Positions 1-7,674 of a stretch of DNA of 13,105 nt are shown here, piece after piece. Position numbers and translations under genes: made by a program. The stretch's first letter is position 1; the number at the start of each line of letters is the position of its first letter. Source of the DNA: Leucobacter sp. UBA1945 (GTDB lineage Bacteria; Actinomycetota; Actinomycetes; Actinomycetales; Microbacteriaceae); the NCBI GenBank assembly GCA_002336855.1, contig DDEV01000053.1:17863-30967 (forward strand), in the 5' to 3' direction. The notes under the pieces were generated by a model. The model was not told the origin of the DNA. It saw only the letters and a list, made by a program, of their open reading frames with translations, and ran no database searches.

Positions 1-54
1 CAAGAATCAGCATTCGCCGACATCGAGGAGGAGGTGATCCCGGGCATGTTCTGA
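1..54 (+). CDS. mraZ: MraZ, C-terminal end only (partial)
   Basis: The first 17 codons are open in frame 1 and end at TGA (52-54). They read QESAFADIEEEVIPGMF, which resembles the acidic C-terminal tail of actinobacterial MraZ. MraZ is a DNA-binding protein of the AbrB-like double-barrel fold that binds repeats upstream of its own gene and controls the dcw operon. Its position directly before rsmH is the standard dcw arrangement. The DNA-binding part, the promoter and the MraZ boxes lie upstream of this window, so nothing can be said about autoregulation here. The call rests on a short tail plus context. Confidence 0.8.
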   Translation, partial: QESAFADIEEEVIPGMF

Positions 55-64
55 TCCGGTTCTC

Positions 65-130
65 GTGGTTTCTCGTCTACCACCCTGACGCACTTCCCCG
101 GCGCCAGGTGGGCTGACGGGGAACCAGGAG
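65..130 (+). promoter_or_regulatory. Candidate mraW leader RNA (structured element between mraZ and rsmH)
   Basis: The mraZ-rsmH gap contains a 7-bp inverted repeat, TTCCCCG (94-100) with CGGGGAA (117-123), enclosing a 16-nt loop. GGTGG in that loop (107-111) is complementary to CCACC upstream (80-84), which would make a pseudoknot. GTGGT (65-69) could instead pair with ACCAC (79-83), giving a possible switch. From memory, the mraW RNA motif is a comparative-genomics cis-element found only in Actinobacteria, directly upstream of rsmH (mraW) and the mur genes. Location and the compact CCCCGG...CCAGGTGGG...GGGG core fit it. The assignment has not been checked against a covariance model, and the pairing competition is inference. 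Confidence 0.6.
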
Positions 131-153
131 CACCGATCGCACCCGAAGCGCAT

Positions 154-1125
154 ATGACCGAAATCACACAAGATCCCGGATCGCTGCACACTCCCGTGCT
201 GCTCGAACGCTGTCTCGAGCTGCTCGCACCCGTCGCCTCGCGTCCCGGGGCGGTGATCGTCGACGCAACCCTCGGAATGGGCGGACACAGCGAAGCGCTG
301 CTCGAGGTGCACCCCGACCTCACTCTCATCGGCCTCGACCGCGACACCGAAGCCCTCGAGCTGGCAGGTCGTCGTCTTGCGAAGTTCGAGGATCGCCTGA
401 TCCGCGTGCACACCGTCTACGACGGCATCGAGAGCGCGGTGCGCGGCGCCGGTTTCGATCGCATCGACGGCGCGCTCTTCGATCTCGGCGTCTCGTCGCT
501 GCAGCTCGACGAGGCAGAGCGCGGATTCGCCTATGCCCAGGATGCGCCGCTCGACATGCGCATGGACCAGAGCAGTGGAGTTACCGCAGCAGAGGTACTC
601 GCCACCGCGAGCGAGGGGCGGCTGCGGGCGATCTTCGAGCGCTACGGCGAGGAGCCGCTCGCCGGCCGCTACGCCCGAGCAATCGTTGCCGCGCGCCAGG
701 AGGCTCCCATCGAACGAAGCCTGCAGCTCGTCGACGTGCTGCAACAGGCGACCCCCGCGAAGATCAAAGATCAGCGCCACCCCGCTAAGCGCGTCTTTCA
801 GGCGCTGCGTGTCGAGGTGAACGCCGAACTCGTAGCGCTCGAGGCGGCGATACCAGCGGCGCTCGGTCTGCTCAGCATGGGCGGGCGAGCTGTCGTGATG
901 GCCTACCAGTCGCTCGAAGACCGCTTCGTGAAGCGACTCTTCGCCGAAAGAAGCAAGTCGACCGCGCCGCAGGGTCTGCCCGTCGAACTGCCAGAGCACA
1001 GGCCGGAGTTCAAGCTGCTCACTCGGGGTGCCGAGCTCGCCGACGAAGAAGAGCGCGCGCGCAATAGCCGCGCGATCCCCGTGCGGCTGCGTGCTGCCGA
1101 ACGAGTGAGGGAGGCCGCACTGTGA
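154..1125 (+). CDS. rsmH: 16S rRNA (cytosine(1402)-N(4))-methyltransferase RsmH (MraW)
   Basis: This SAM-dependent enzyme N4-methylates C1402 in the ribosomal P-site region of 16S rRNA. The 323-residue product is of usual length for the family. Visible motifs are HTPVLLER (12-19), the SAM-binding DATLGMGGHSEALL (37-50), LDRD (61-64), DLGVSSLQLD (110-119), GFAY-PLDMRMD (124-138), HPAKRVFQALRVEVN (209-223), YQSLEDRFVK (251-260) and RNSRAIPVRLR (303-313). ATG 154 is the only plausible start: no ATG, GTG or TTG occurs in frame between the mraZ stop and this codon. It lacks a well-placed SD; the nearest purine block, AGGAG, is 126-130, more than 20 bases away and next to the structured leader. The gene ends in a 4-base GTGA overlap with the ftsL-like gene. 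Confidence 0.97.
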   Translation: MTEITQDPGSLHTPVLLERCLELLAPVASRPGAVIVDATLGMGGHSEALLEVHPDLTLIGLDRDTEALELAGRRLAKFEDRLIRVHTVYDGIESAVRGAGFDRIDGALFDLGVSSLQLDEAERGFAYAQDAPLDMRMDQSSGVTAAEVLATASEGRLRAIFERYGEEPLAGRYARAIVAARQEAPIERSLQLVDVLQQATPAKIKDQRHPAKRVFQALRVEVNAELVALEAAIPAALGLLSMGGRAVVMAYQSLEDRFVKRLFAERSKSTAPQGLPVELPEHRPEFKLLTRGAELADEEERARNSRAIPVRLRAAERVREAAL

Positions 1126-1748
1126 GTGCAAACACCGTGCCGCTGAACCGCGACGCACTGCGGCAGGCCGCGGGCGACGCCGACTGGTTGCTCACCTCAC
1201 CCGCGAGTTCACCCGCTCGTGCCCCGCACGCGAAGCCGGATCTTCGCGCAGTTCCCGACGCTCGGCCGCGGACGCGCCGGCTGAGCCCGCTCGTCGGTGC
1301 GCTCACTGCGGTCGGAGTGATCCTCACCACTCTGTTTGCGCAGCTCGGACTGAGCATCGCGGTGTCGCAGGGCGCGTACGAAGCCCGCGCGTTGCAGGCA
1401 GAGTTGCGCGACCTGACCCGCGTCGAACGGGTGCTCTCGCAGAACACAGACAAGCTCTCGTCGCCGCAGAACCTTGCAGACAACGCCGCGAAGCTCGGAA
1501 TGGTGCAGAACACCACTCCGGCAACACTGCGATTGAGTGACGGCGCCGTGCTCGGTGCGCTCGGCGGACCCACCGCCGCGATTGCCACGAGCCTCGTGCC
1601 GAACGCAACGCTCGAAGGGCTGCCGGTGGTCGATGCCGAAGGGCTGCTGACCGAGCGGAATCCGGAACAGGCCGCTCAGGCTGAGGCTCTCGCAGCGCAA
1701 GCGGCGATACCGTGGGAGGGGCCACTGCCCGCACCGCAAACCCACTAG
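1122..1748 (+). CDS. ftsL: FtsL-like septum protein (single-pass membrane protein with short coiled coil)
   Basis: This 208-residue product has a hydrophilic N-terminal part (1-54, Ala/Pro/Arg-rich), one hydrophobic segment (about 57-80, beginning PLVGALTAVGVILTTLFAQL) and a heptad-like helix (about 86-112, AYEARALQAELRDLTRVERV). It then has SPQNLADNAAKLGMV (114-128), the block typical of FtsL/DivIC proteins. The rest is an Ala/Pro-rich tail. FtsL links FtsQ and DivIC to the FtsW-FtsI pair at the septum. The sequence is divergent, as usual for FtsL, so identity rests on topology, the NLADNAAKLGMV block and its place between rsmH and ftsI. The GTG start overlaps the rsmH stop (GTGA), and GGGAGG at 1109-1114 is well placed. 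At 208 residues it is longer than the roughly 120-residue proteobacterial forms. Confidence 0.8.
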   Translation: MSANTVPLNRDALRQAAGDADWLLTSPASSPARAPHAKPDLRAVPDARPRTRRLSPLVGALTAVGVILTTLFAQLGLSIAVSQGAYEARALQAELRDLTRVERVLSQNTDKLSSPQNLADNAAKLGMVQNTTPATLRLSDGAVLGALGGPTAAIATSLVPNATLEGLPVVDAEGLLTERNPEQAAQAEALAAQAAIPWEGPLPAPQTH

Positions 1749-1777
1749 TGCGTGAGCACTGATCAGGAGCCCCCATC

Positions 1778-3553
1778 ATGCCGAAACTGCGCCCGCTCGC
1801 CGCGCGAAGGCTCATCGCGCTGGCGGTGATCTTGATAGGTGCGGTGGTCTTCACGGTGCGGCTCGTCGATCTGCAAGTGGTGCAGGCGCCACAGTTGAAT
1901 GCTGAGGCGCTCGACAAGCGGGGAGTGCCGGTCACGATTCCCAGCCTTCGTGGCGACATCGTCGACCGCAACGGGGTGGTGCTCGCCACAACCGATGAGC
2001 GCTACGACGTACAGCTCTCGCCGAAGAACGTGAGGCTCAACGACGGAAAGTTCTGGCGCACGGCCGAGAAGCAGGTTACCGCAGAAGAAGCGTTTGCCGA
2101 GATCGGCGCGATTACGGGGCAGCAGCCTGAAGAGATCGCGAAGATCGTCGACGATGCGCTCGCAGAGAACCCGAAGTCCGACTTCGCCTACGTCAAACGC
2201 AGCGTCGACCTGACTGCGCTGAACGCGCTGAAGAAGCTCGACATTCCGTGGCTCACCTTCGACGTGAACAACCAGAGGGTGTACCCGAATGGTGCGGTCG
2301 CCGGCAGCGTCGTCGGGTTCGTTGGATCTGACGGCCAGCCTCAGGCCGGCGTCGAGCTCTCGCAAGACGAGTGCCTCGTCGGTGTCGATGGCGAGGAGAC
2401 CTACGAGAAGGGTGCAGACGGTGTGCGCCTGCCGGGCAGTGTGGTGGTGACGAAGACCGCCGAGAACGGCGGCACGGTGCAGCTCACCATCGATCGCGAT
2501 CTGCAGTACGAGGCTCAGCAGGCCATCAATAGGCAGGTTGAGGCTGAGAATGCAGAGTACGGGTTGCTCACTGTGATGGACGCGAAAACTGGCGAGCTGC
2601 TTGCGATCGCCGAGGATCACTCGGTCGATCCGAACGACGTCGACGCCACTCCAGCTGATAAGCGCGAGGCGAGATCGTTCACCTATCCCTACGAGCCGGG
2701 GTCGACCTTCAAAACTCTGACGGCGGCAGCCCTGCTCGATCAGGGCGCCGCGACCATTAACACACCGAACCTGACCCCGTTTCGCTGGGATCCGGAGCCC
2801 GGCGTCACGTTCGCCGACTCCGATTTTCACGGCGACATGCCGTGGACGCTCAGCGGCATCATCGTGAACTCTTCGAACGTCGGCATCTCGATGCTGGGAT
2901 CGCGCCTCGATGAGCAGACCCGATACGACTACCTGACAAAATTCGGCATCGGCGAGGAGACGAGCACGGGAATGCCGCTCGAAAGCTCGGGAACGCTGTA
3001 TGAACCGCAGGACTGGGATCGCCAGACGAGCTACAACACGATGTTCGGGCAGGGGCTCTCGAGCACGATTATTCAGACCGCGAGCGCGTATCAGGCGATC
3101 GCGAACAATGGTGAGCGCATTCCGCCCACTCTCGTCAAAGGCTGCGTCGACGCCAACGGCGAGGTGACCGAGCGCAAGGGGGAGGACCCGGTGCGTGTGA
3201 TCTCGCCAGAAGCCGCCGCCGACACGCGGAAGATGCTCGAGGCGATGGCGACAGAGGGGTGGATCGCAGAGGACATCGGCATTGGCGGGTACCGCCTCGG
3301 CGGCAAGACCGGCACCGCCGAGCAGAGCGATGGCGAAGGCGGCTACCGTTCTGACTACGTCTACAGCTACGCAGGTATGCTGCCGATGGACGACCCGCAG
3401 TACGTGGTGGTAGCCACCGTGGCCTACCCGAAAGCGAACAGAAGCAGCATCGTGGCGGTGCGGGCCTGGCGAGACGCAGCTGAGGCCGTTATTCGTACAT
3501 TCCACGTTCCGCCTTCGAACGGCGCGTACGAGCCGCTGCAGCTGACCTATTGA
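1778..3553 (+). CDS. ftsI: FtsI / class B penicillin-binding protein (septal peptidoglycan transpeptidase, PBP3 type)
   Basis: FtsI cross-links septal peptidoglycan with FtsW. The 591-residue protein has a short cytoplasmic tail and one N-terminal membrane anchor (about 10-31). The pedestal domain contains RGDIVDRNGVVLA (58-70), the usual class B signature. The transpeptidase domain has all three active-site motifs: SxxK as STFK (S309, K312), SxN as SSN (365-367) and KTGT (510-513). The sequence GQGLSSTIIQTASAYQAIANNG (about 424-445) is the usual helix before the last motif. ATG 1778 is preceded by AGGAG (1765-1769) with an 8-base gap. There are no PASTA repeats at the C terminus. Two cysteines (C199, C456) lie in the extracytoplasmic part; whether they pair is unknown. 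Confidence 0.96.
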   Translation: MPKLRPLAARRLIALAVILIGAVVFTVRLVDLQVVQAPQLNAEALDKRGVPVTIPSLRGDIVDRNGVVLATTDERYDVQLSPKNVRLNDGKFWRTAEKQVTAEEAFAEIGAITGQQPEEIAKIVDDALAENPKSDFAYVKRSVDLTALNALKKLDIPWLTFDVNNQRVYPNGAVAGSVVGFVGSDGQPQAGVELSQDECLVGVDGEETYEKGADGVRLPGSVVVTKTAENGGTVQLTIDRDLQYEAQQAINRQVEAENAEYGLLTVMDAKTGELLAIAEDHSVDPNDVDATPADKREARSFTYPYEPGSTFKTLTAAALLDQGAATINTPNLTPFRWDPEPGVTFADSDFHGDMPWTLSGIIVNSSNVGISMLGSRLDEQTRYDYLTKFGIGEETSTGMPLESSGTLYEPQDWDRQTSYNTMFGQGLSSTIIQTASAYQAIANNGERIPPTLVKGCVDANGEVTERKGEDPVRVISPEAAADTRKMLEAMATEGWIAEDIGIGGYRLGGKTGTAEQSDGEGGYRSDYVYSYAGMLPMDDPQYVVVATVAYPKANRSSIVAVRAWRDAAEAVIRTFHVPPSNGAYEPLQLTY

Positions 3554-3602
3554 GCCAGTCGGGGGTCACGTGGGCAACGAGAGAGATGGGTAGGATCGAC
3601 TG
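3554..3602 (+). promoter_or_regulatory. ftsI-murE gap with TAGGAT box: possible -10 element and/or ribosome-binding site
   Basis: The 49-base gap holds TAGGAT at 3591-3596, six bases before the GTG start of murE (3603). TAGGAT matches the TANNNT consensus of actinobacterial housekeeping promoters. Transcription starting about seven bases downstream would begin at or next to the start codon, giving a leaderless mRNA. The same bases include AGGA (3592-3595), which lies seven bases before GTG and could be an ordinary SD. I see no convincing -35 at the expected distance; CACGTG at 3567-3572 is a palindrome of unknown meaning. Both readings remain open. Confidence 0.4.
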
Positions 3603-5189
3603 GTGACCAGCAACGACCCAGGGATCGAACAGGACGCCCGTAGCATTCGCCCCTCACGCCCCGCGGGTGAGAGGCTTGAGGCCTTGGCTGAGCAGTTCGG
3701 GCTTTCGAGCGACGCCCCGGAGGCGGCGCTGCAGACGCTTGTGACGGGTGCCACCCTCGATTCGCGCGACGTGCGCCAAGGCGACCTCTATCTCGCGCTG
3801 CCTGGAGCGCGCCGCCACGGGGCCGAGTTCGCCGCGCAGGTGGAGGCGCAGGGCGCGTCCGCGATCCTCACCGACGAAGCAGGTGCTGCCCTCGCGGAGG
3901 CGGCCGGCGTCGAACTGCCGGTGCTCGTGGCGCCAGGCGATCCTCGCGCCATCGCAGGTGCCGTTTCAGCGACGGTGTACGGGACGGCACGGCTCGGTGC
4001 AAAAGTATTCGGCATCACCGGTACCAACGGCAAGACGAGCATCGTCTATCTGCTCGCCGAACTGATGCGCGCCGCTGGCCTTAAGACCGGGCTGAGCTCG
4101 ACCGCCGAGCGCCGGGTGGGCGACACCGTGATCACCAGCTCGCTCACGAGCCCCGAGGCACCCGAGTTGCACGGCCTACTCGCCCGAATGATCGAACAGC
4201 AGGTCGAGGGCATCGCGATTGAGGTCTCGGCTCATGCGACTGCCCGCCACCGCATCGACGGCGTGAACTTCGACGTGGTGGCGTTCAACAACTTCTCGCG
4301 AGACCATCTCGATGATTTTGGTGACATGGAGACCTATTTCGCTGCGAAGCTCGCGCTGTTCGCACCCGAGCACGCGAAGCAGGCTGTCGTCGTGGTTGAC
4401 GGCCCATTCGGGCAGCGCATCGCGCGCGAGTCGAAGATTCCGGTCACGACGCTCGCCACCGAGTATGGCGTGAATGCCGACTGGCATCTCGCGATCACCA
4501 GCCAGAATCTCGACGGGGTGAGCTTTGTATTGCAGGGCCCAGGCGGTGCGCACTTTCGGGGCAGCGTGCCGGTGTTCGGCCGGTTTATGGCAGAGAACGC
4601 GGCGCTCGCGCTCATCATGCTGCACCAGGCGGGAATCTCGATCGAGCGCGTGGCCGCGGGCCTGAGCGGGGGGCGCATCCCTGTGTATATTCCGGGCCGA
4701 CTTGAGGCGATCAACCCCGAGGCGCCTCTCGATCGCGCCCCGCGCTTCTACGTCGACTACGGGCACACTCCCGGGAGCTTCGAGGCGACGCTCGACGCGC
4801 TCGCAGAGGTGGCGCCCGGACGCATTCTCTTCATGTTCGGTGCCGACGGCGACCGCGACACCGACAAGCGCGGCGAGATGGGGCGAATCGCTGCGAAGGG
4901 CAGCGACGTCGTGATCATCTGCGACTACCACCCCAGAAGCGAGCCGCCAGAGGCGATCAGGGCGCAGCTGATCGAGGGGGCGCTCAGCGCGAACCATGCC
5001 GAGGTGCTCGAGGTGCCAGACGCCCGAGAGGCGATCAGGCGCGCCATTTCGCTTGCCGATCCCGGCGACGTTATTCTGTATGCCGGCCCAGGGCACGAAG
5101 ATTTTCAAGAAGTCGCCGGTGCGCAGCTTGCGTATTCGGCGAGAGACGAAGTACGCGGGGCTCTCCGCGAGGCGGGAATGCTCGAGTGA
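3603..5189 (+). CDS. murE: UDP-MurNAc-tripeptide ligase MurE (third amino acid)
   Basis: MurE adds the third residue to UDP-MurNAc-dipeptide in the cytoplasm, using ATP. The 528-residue protein has the UDP-binding N-domain (TLDSRDVRQGDLYLALPG, 51-68), the ATP-binding P-loop GITGTNGKT (137-145), TSPEAPELH (182-190), EVSAHA (207-212), SRDHLD (232-237) and the probable carbamylated lysine in YFAAK (K249). The C-domain has GDRDTDKRGEMG (416-427) and AGPGHED (494-500). The selectivity motif that is DNPR in meso-DAP enzymes reads YHPR here (442-445), within CDYHPRSEPPEAI, so the third residue may not be meso-DAP. GKGHE is also changed, to GPGHE. Start GTG 3603 is supported by the TAGGAT/AGGA box just upstream and by a normal MurE N terminus. 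The stop overlaps murF by 4 bases. Confidence 0.95.
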   Translation: MTSNDPGIEQDARSIRPSRPAGERLEALAEQFGLSSDAPEAALQTLVTGATLDSRDVRQGDLYLALPGARRHGAEFAAQVEAQGASAILTDEAGAALAEAAGVELPVLVAPGDPRAIAGAVSATVYGTARLGAKVFGITGTNGKTSIVYLLAELMRAAGLKTGLSSTAERRVGDTVITSSLTSPEAPELHGLLARMIEQQVEGIAIEVSAHATARHRIDGVNFDVVAFNNFSRDHLDDFGDMETYFAAKLALFAPEHAKQAVVVVDGPFGQRIARESKIPVTTLATEYGVNADWHLAITSQNLDGVSFVLQGPGGAHFRGSVPVFGRFMAENAALALIMLHQAGISIERVAAGLSGGRIPVYIPGRLEAINPEAPLDRAPRFYVDYGHTPGSFEATLDALAEVAPGRILFMFGADGDRDTDKRGEMGRIAAKGSDVVIICDYHPRSEPPEAIRAQLIEGALSANHAEVLEVPDAREAIRRAISLADPGDVILYAGPGHEDFQEVAGAQLAYSARDEVRGALREAGMLE

Positions 5190-6592
5190 TTGCACTGACA
5201 CCATCTGAGATCGCAGACGCGATCGGAGGCCGCCTCGTGCACGCGCGGGGCGGCGCCGAAGAGGCACCCGTCACCGCGCAGTCGCAGACCGATTCGCGCG
5301 AGGTTGCCCCCGGTGAGATCTTCGTTGCTCGGCGCGGCGAAGAGACAGACGGGCACCTGTTTGCCGCTCAGGCCGTCGACCGCGGCGCTGCGCTGCTGAT
5401 TGTCGAGCGCGAGACCGATGACCGCGTGCCGCAGATCGTGGTCGATGACGCGACGCTCGCGCTCGGGCGCCTCGCGAAGGCCGTCGTGCGCCTCGCGCTC
5501 GATGCGGGCAAGCTGCGCATCGTCGGCATCACCGGTTCGAACGGCAAGACCACCACCAAGAACCTCGTGGCGGCGATGGCCGAGCGCGTCGGCCCGACGG
5601 TTGCCAGCGCGAAGTCGTTCAACAACGAGGTCGGTGGTCCACTCACTATGCTGCGCGTCGAGGCCGATACTGAGACGCTCGTCGCAGAGATGGGCGCGAG
5701 CGCCGAAGGTGAGATCGCGAGACTCACCGACATGGCGCCCCCGCACATCGGAGTGGTGCTCTCGGTTGGGCTCGCCCATGCGGGTGAGTTCGGCGGCATC
5801 GAGACCACGTTTCGCACGAAGAGCGAGATGGTGCGCGAGCTTCCAGAGACCGCCGTCGCTGTGCTCAACCGCGATGACCCCTGGGTGTCGCGCATGGCAG
5901 AGCTCACTAGGGCACGCATCGTCTGGTTCGGTCAGCACAGCGAGTCAGCGGTGCGCGCAAGCGACATCGAGGGATCGGCCGAGGGCACGACGTTCACGCT
6001 GCACCTCGGGGGCGAGTCGCTGCCTGTGCACTTCAGGGTGCTTGGCGAGCATCACGTCGCGAACGCGATGGCGGCTGCGGCTATCGGCCTTGAGCTGGGC
6101 CTGACCCCAGCACAGATCGTTGAGACGCTCGAATCGGCGACCCTCGCGGCCCCAGGCCGCATGCAGGTTCTGCCGGGGCGCGACGGCATCACCGTGATCA
6201 ACGACGCATACAACGCCAGCCCCGACAGCATGAGCGCGGCGCTCAAGACCCTCGCCCAGATCGGCAAGCCTGGGGCTCGCACGGTCGCGGTGCTCGGCGC
6301 GATGAGCGAGCTCGGCGACCTCGCGGGCGAAGAGCACGACCGCATCGGCCTGCAGGTCGTGCGTCTCGGCATCAGCGAGCTCGTCGTCGTCGGCAAGGAG
6401 GCGCGCAGGCTGCATATCAGCGCGATCAACGAGGGGTCGTGGGACGGCGAGAGCGTCTTCTTCGAAGATCACGACGAGGCGCTCGCGTATCTTTCGCAAA
6501 CGGTGCAGCCCGGTGATACCGTGCTCGTAAAGTCTTCGAACGCCGCAGGCCTGCAACGCCTCGGCGACCGACTGGGGGAGGCGCTCGCATGA
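5186..6592 (+). CDS. murF: UDP-MurNAc-tripeptide--D-alanyl-D-alanine ligase MurF
   Basis: MurF adds the D-Ala-D-Ala dipeptide to complete the UDP-MurNAc-pentapeptide. The 468-residue protein contains the N-terminal SQTDSREVAPGEIFVA region (33-48), the P-loop GITGSNGKTTTK (114-125), NNEVGGPLT (146-154), EMGAS (168-172), NAMAAAA (293-299), INDAYNASPDSM (338-349) and GAMSELGDLAGEEH (371-384). The usual 'VKGSR' before the last helix appears as VKSSNAAGL (448-456), a mild variation. GTG 5186 overlaps the murE stop by 4 bases (GTGA); GGGA at 5174-5177 is a weak SD, so translational coupling is likely. The stop in turn overlaps mraY. Confidence 0.96.
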   Translation: MIALTPSEIADAIGGRLVHARGGAEEAPVTAQSQTDSREVAPGEIFVARRGEETDGHLFAAQAVDRGAALLIVERETDDRVPQIVVDDATLALGRLAKAVVRLALDAGKLRIVGITGSNGKTTTKNLVAAMAERVGPTVASAKSFNNEVGGPLTMLRVEADTETLVAEMGASAEGEIARLTDMAPPHIGVVLSVGLAHAGEFGGIETTFRTKSEMVRELPETAVAVLNRDDPWVSRMAELTRARIVWFGQHSESAVRASDIEGSAEGTTFTLHLGGESLPVHFRVLGEHHVANAMAAAAIGLELGLTPAQIVETLESATLAAPGRMQVLPGRDGITVINDAYNASPDSMSAALKTLAQIGKPGARTVAVLGAMSELGDLAGEEHDRIGLQVVRLGISELVVVGKEARRLHISAINEGSWDGESVFFEDHDEALAYLSQTVQPGDTVLVKSSNAAGLQRLGDRLGEALA

Positions 6593-7674
6593 TCGCACTG
6601 CTGATCGCCGGGGCATTCTCGATGCTCTATTCGTTGCTGCTCACCCCGGTATTCATTCGCATCTTCAACCGCTTGCGCTGGGGCCAGCCCATCCGCGTCG
6701 ACGGCCCGAAGGAGCACGAGGTCAAGCGTGGCACCCCGACAATGGGCGGCATCATCTTTCTCTCGGGATCGGTGATCGCCTATTTCGTCGGCAAGCTGCT
6801 GATGGGTGAAGATCCGTCGCCTTCTGCGCTGCTCGTCATATTCATGGCGCTCGGCGCAGGCCTCGTCGGGTTCATCGACGACTACATGAAGACACGCAAG
6901 CAGAACTCCGCCGGTCTCGGCGGCTGGGCGAAGATTGTCGGCCAGATCGTCATCGCGGTCACGTTTGCGTTGCTCGGGTTGCAGTTTGCGAACGAGAACG
7001 GAGTGACCCCCGCTTCGACGCAGATCTCGATTTTCCGCGACCTGCCGGTCGACTTCATGACCTTGGGCACCGTCGCGGGTGTGCTCGTGTTCGTGATCTG
7101 GGTGATGATCATCACGACCGCGACCACCAACGCCGTCAACGTCACCGACGGGCTCGACGGGCTGGCTACCGGGGCCGCGATTTTCGCGTTCGGCGCGTAC
7201 TTCATCATCGGGTTCTGGAAGTCGGCGCAGAACTGCGCCACGACCGCGGGCGAGCTCGGCTGCTACGTCGTGCGGGATCCGATGGATCTCGCGGTGATCT
7301 CGGTCGCGTTTCTCGGCGGGCTCGCCGGGTTCCTGTGGTGGAACACGAACCCGGCCCAGGTCTTCATGGGCGACACCGGCTCGATGGCCATCGGTGGCGC
7401 GATCGCGGCACTCGCAATGCTCACCCGCACCGAGCTGCTGCTGCTGCTCATCGGCGGGCTCTTCATCGTTGAGACCGGCTCGGTGATTCTGCAGCGAATC
7501 TACTTCAAGGTGACCAAGGGCAAGCGCATCTTCCGCATGAGCCCCATCCACCACCACTTCGAGCTCAAAGGCTGGGCTGAGAATACCGTCGTGGTGCGGT
7601 TCTGGCTTGTCGCGGGGCTCTTCGTAATCGTTGGTATCGGCGCGTTCTACGCCGAGTGGCTGCTGCAGCAGTGA
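6589..7674 (+). CDS. mraY: Phospho-N-acetylmuramoyl-pentapeptide transferase MraY (lipid I synthase)
   Basis: MraY transfers phospho-MurNAc-pentapeptide from UDP to undecaprenyl phosphate, forming lipid I at the inner face of the membrane. The 361-residue, strongly hydrophobic protein fits the ten-helix topology. Motifs are RGTPTMGG (47-54), FIDDYMK (95-101, the Asp pair), NVTDGLDGLATG (184-195), GDTGS (261-265) and SPIHHHFELKGW (318-329, the HHH loop). Length matches the family. ATG 6589 overlaps the murF stop in ATGA, and GGGGGAGG (6574-6581) sits seven bases upstream, one of the strongest SDs here. A Cys pair (C216, C225) in a loop is not a family hallmark. Confidence 0.97.
   Translation: MIALLIAGAFSMLYSLLLTPVFIRIFNRLRWGQPIRVDGPKEHEVKRGTPTMGGIIFLSGSVIAYFVGKLLMGEDPSPSALLVIFMALGAGLVGFIDDYMKTRKQNSAGLGGWAKIVGQIVIAVTFALLGLQFANENGVTPASTQISIFRDLPVDFMTLGTVAGVLVFVIWVMIITTATTNAVNVTDGLDGLATGAAIFAFGAYFIIGFWKSAQNCATTAGELGCYVVRDPMDLAVISVAFLGGLAGFLWWNTNPAQVFMGDTGSMAIGGAIAALAMLTRTELLLLLIGGLFIVETGSVILQRIYFKVTKGKRIFRMSPIHHHFELKGWAENTVVVRFWLVAGLFVIVGIGAFYAEWLLQQ

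Noticed and set aside
7..1158. 383-codon minus-strand frame opposite rsmH
   Set aside because: It spans mraZ end, leader and rsmH, has no family motif, and is explained by GC-driven lack of stops.
1763..3505. 580-codon open frame on the minus strand opposite ftsI
   Set aside because: It mirrors ftsI, which has all its active-site motifs. The reverse translation is rich in Arg, His, Val and Asp with no recognisable domain, as is usual for antisense frames in GC-rich genes.
3567..3572. CACGTG as a regulator-binding site
   Set aside because: A six-base palindrome is expected by chance and no flanking symmetry supports an operator.
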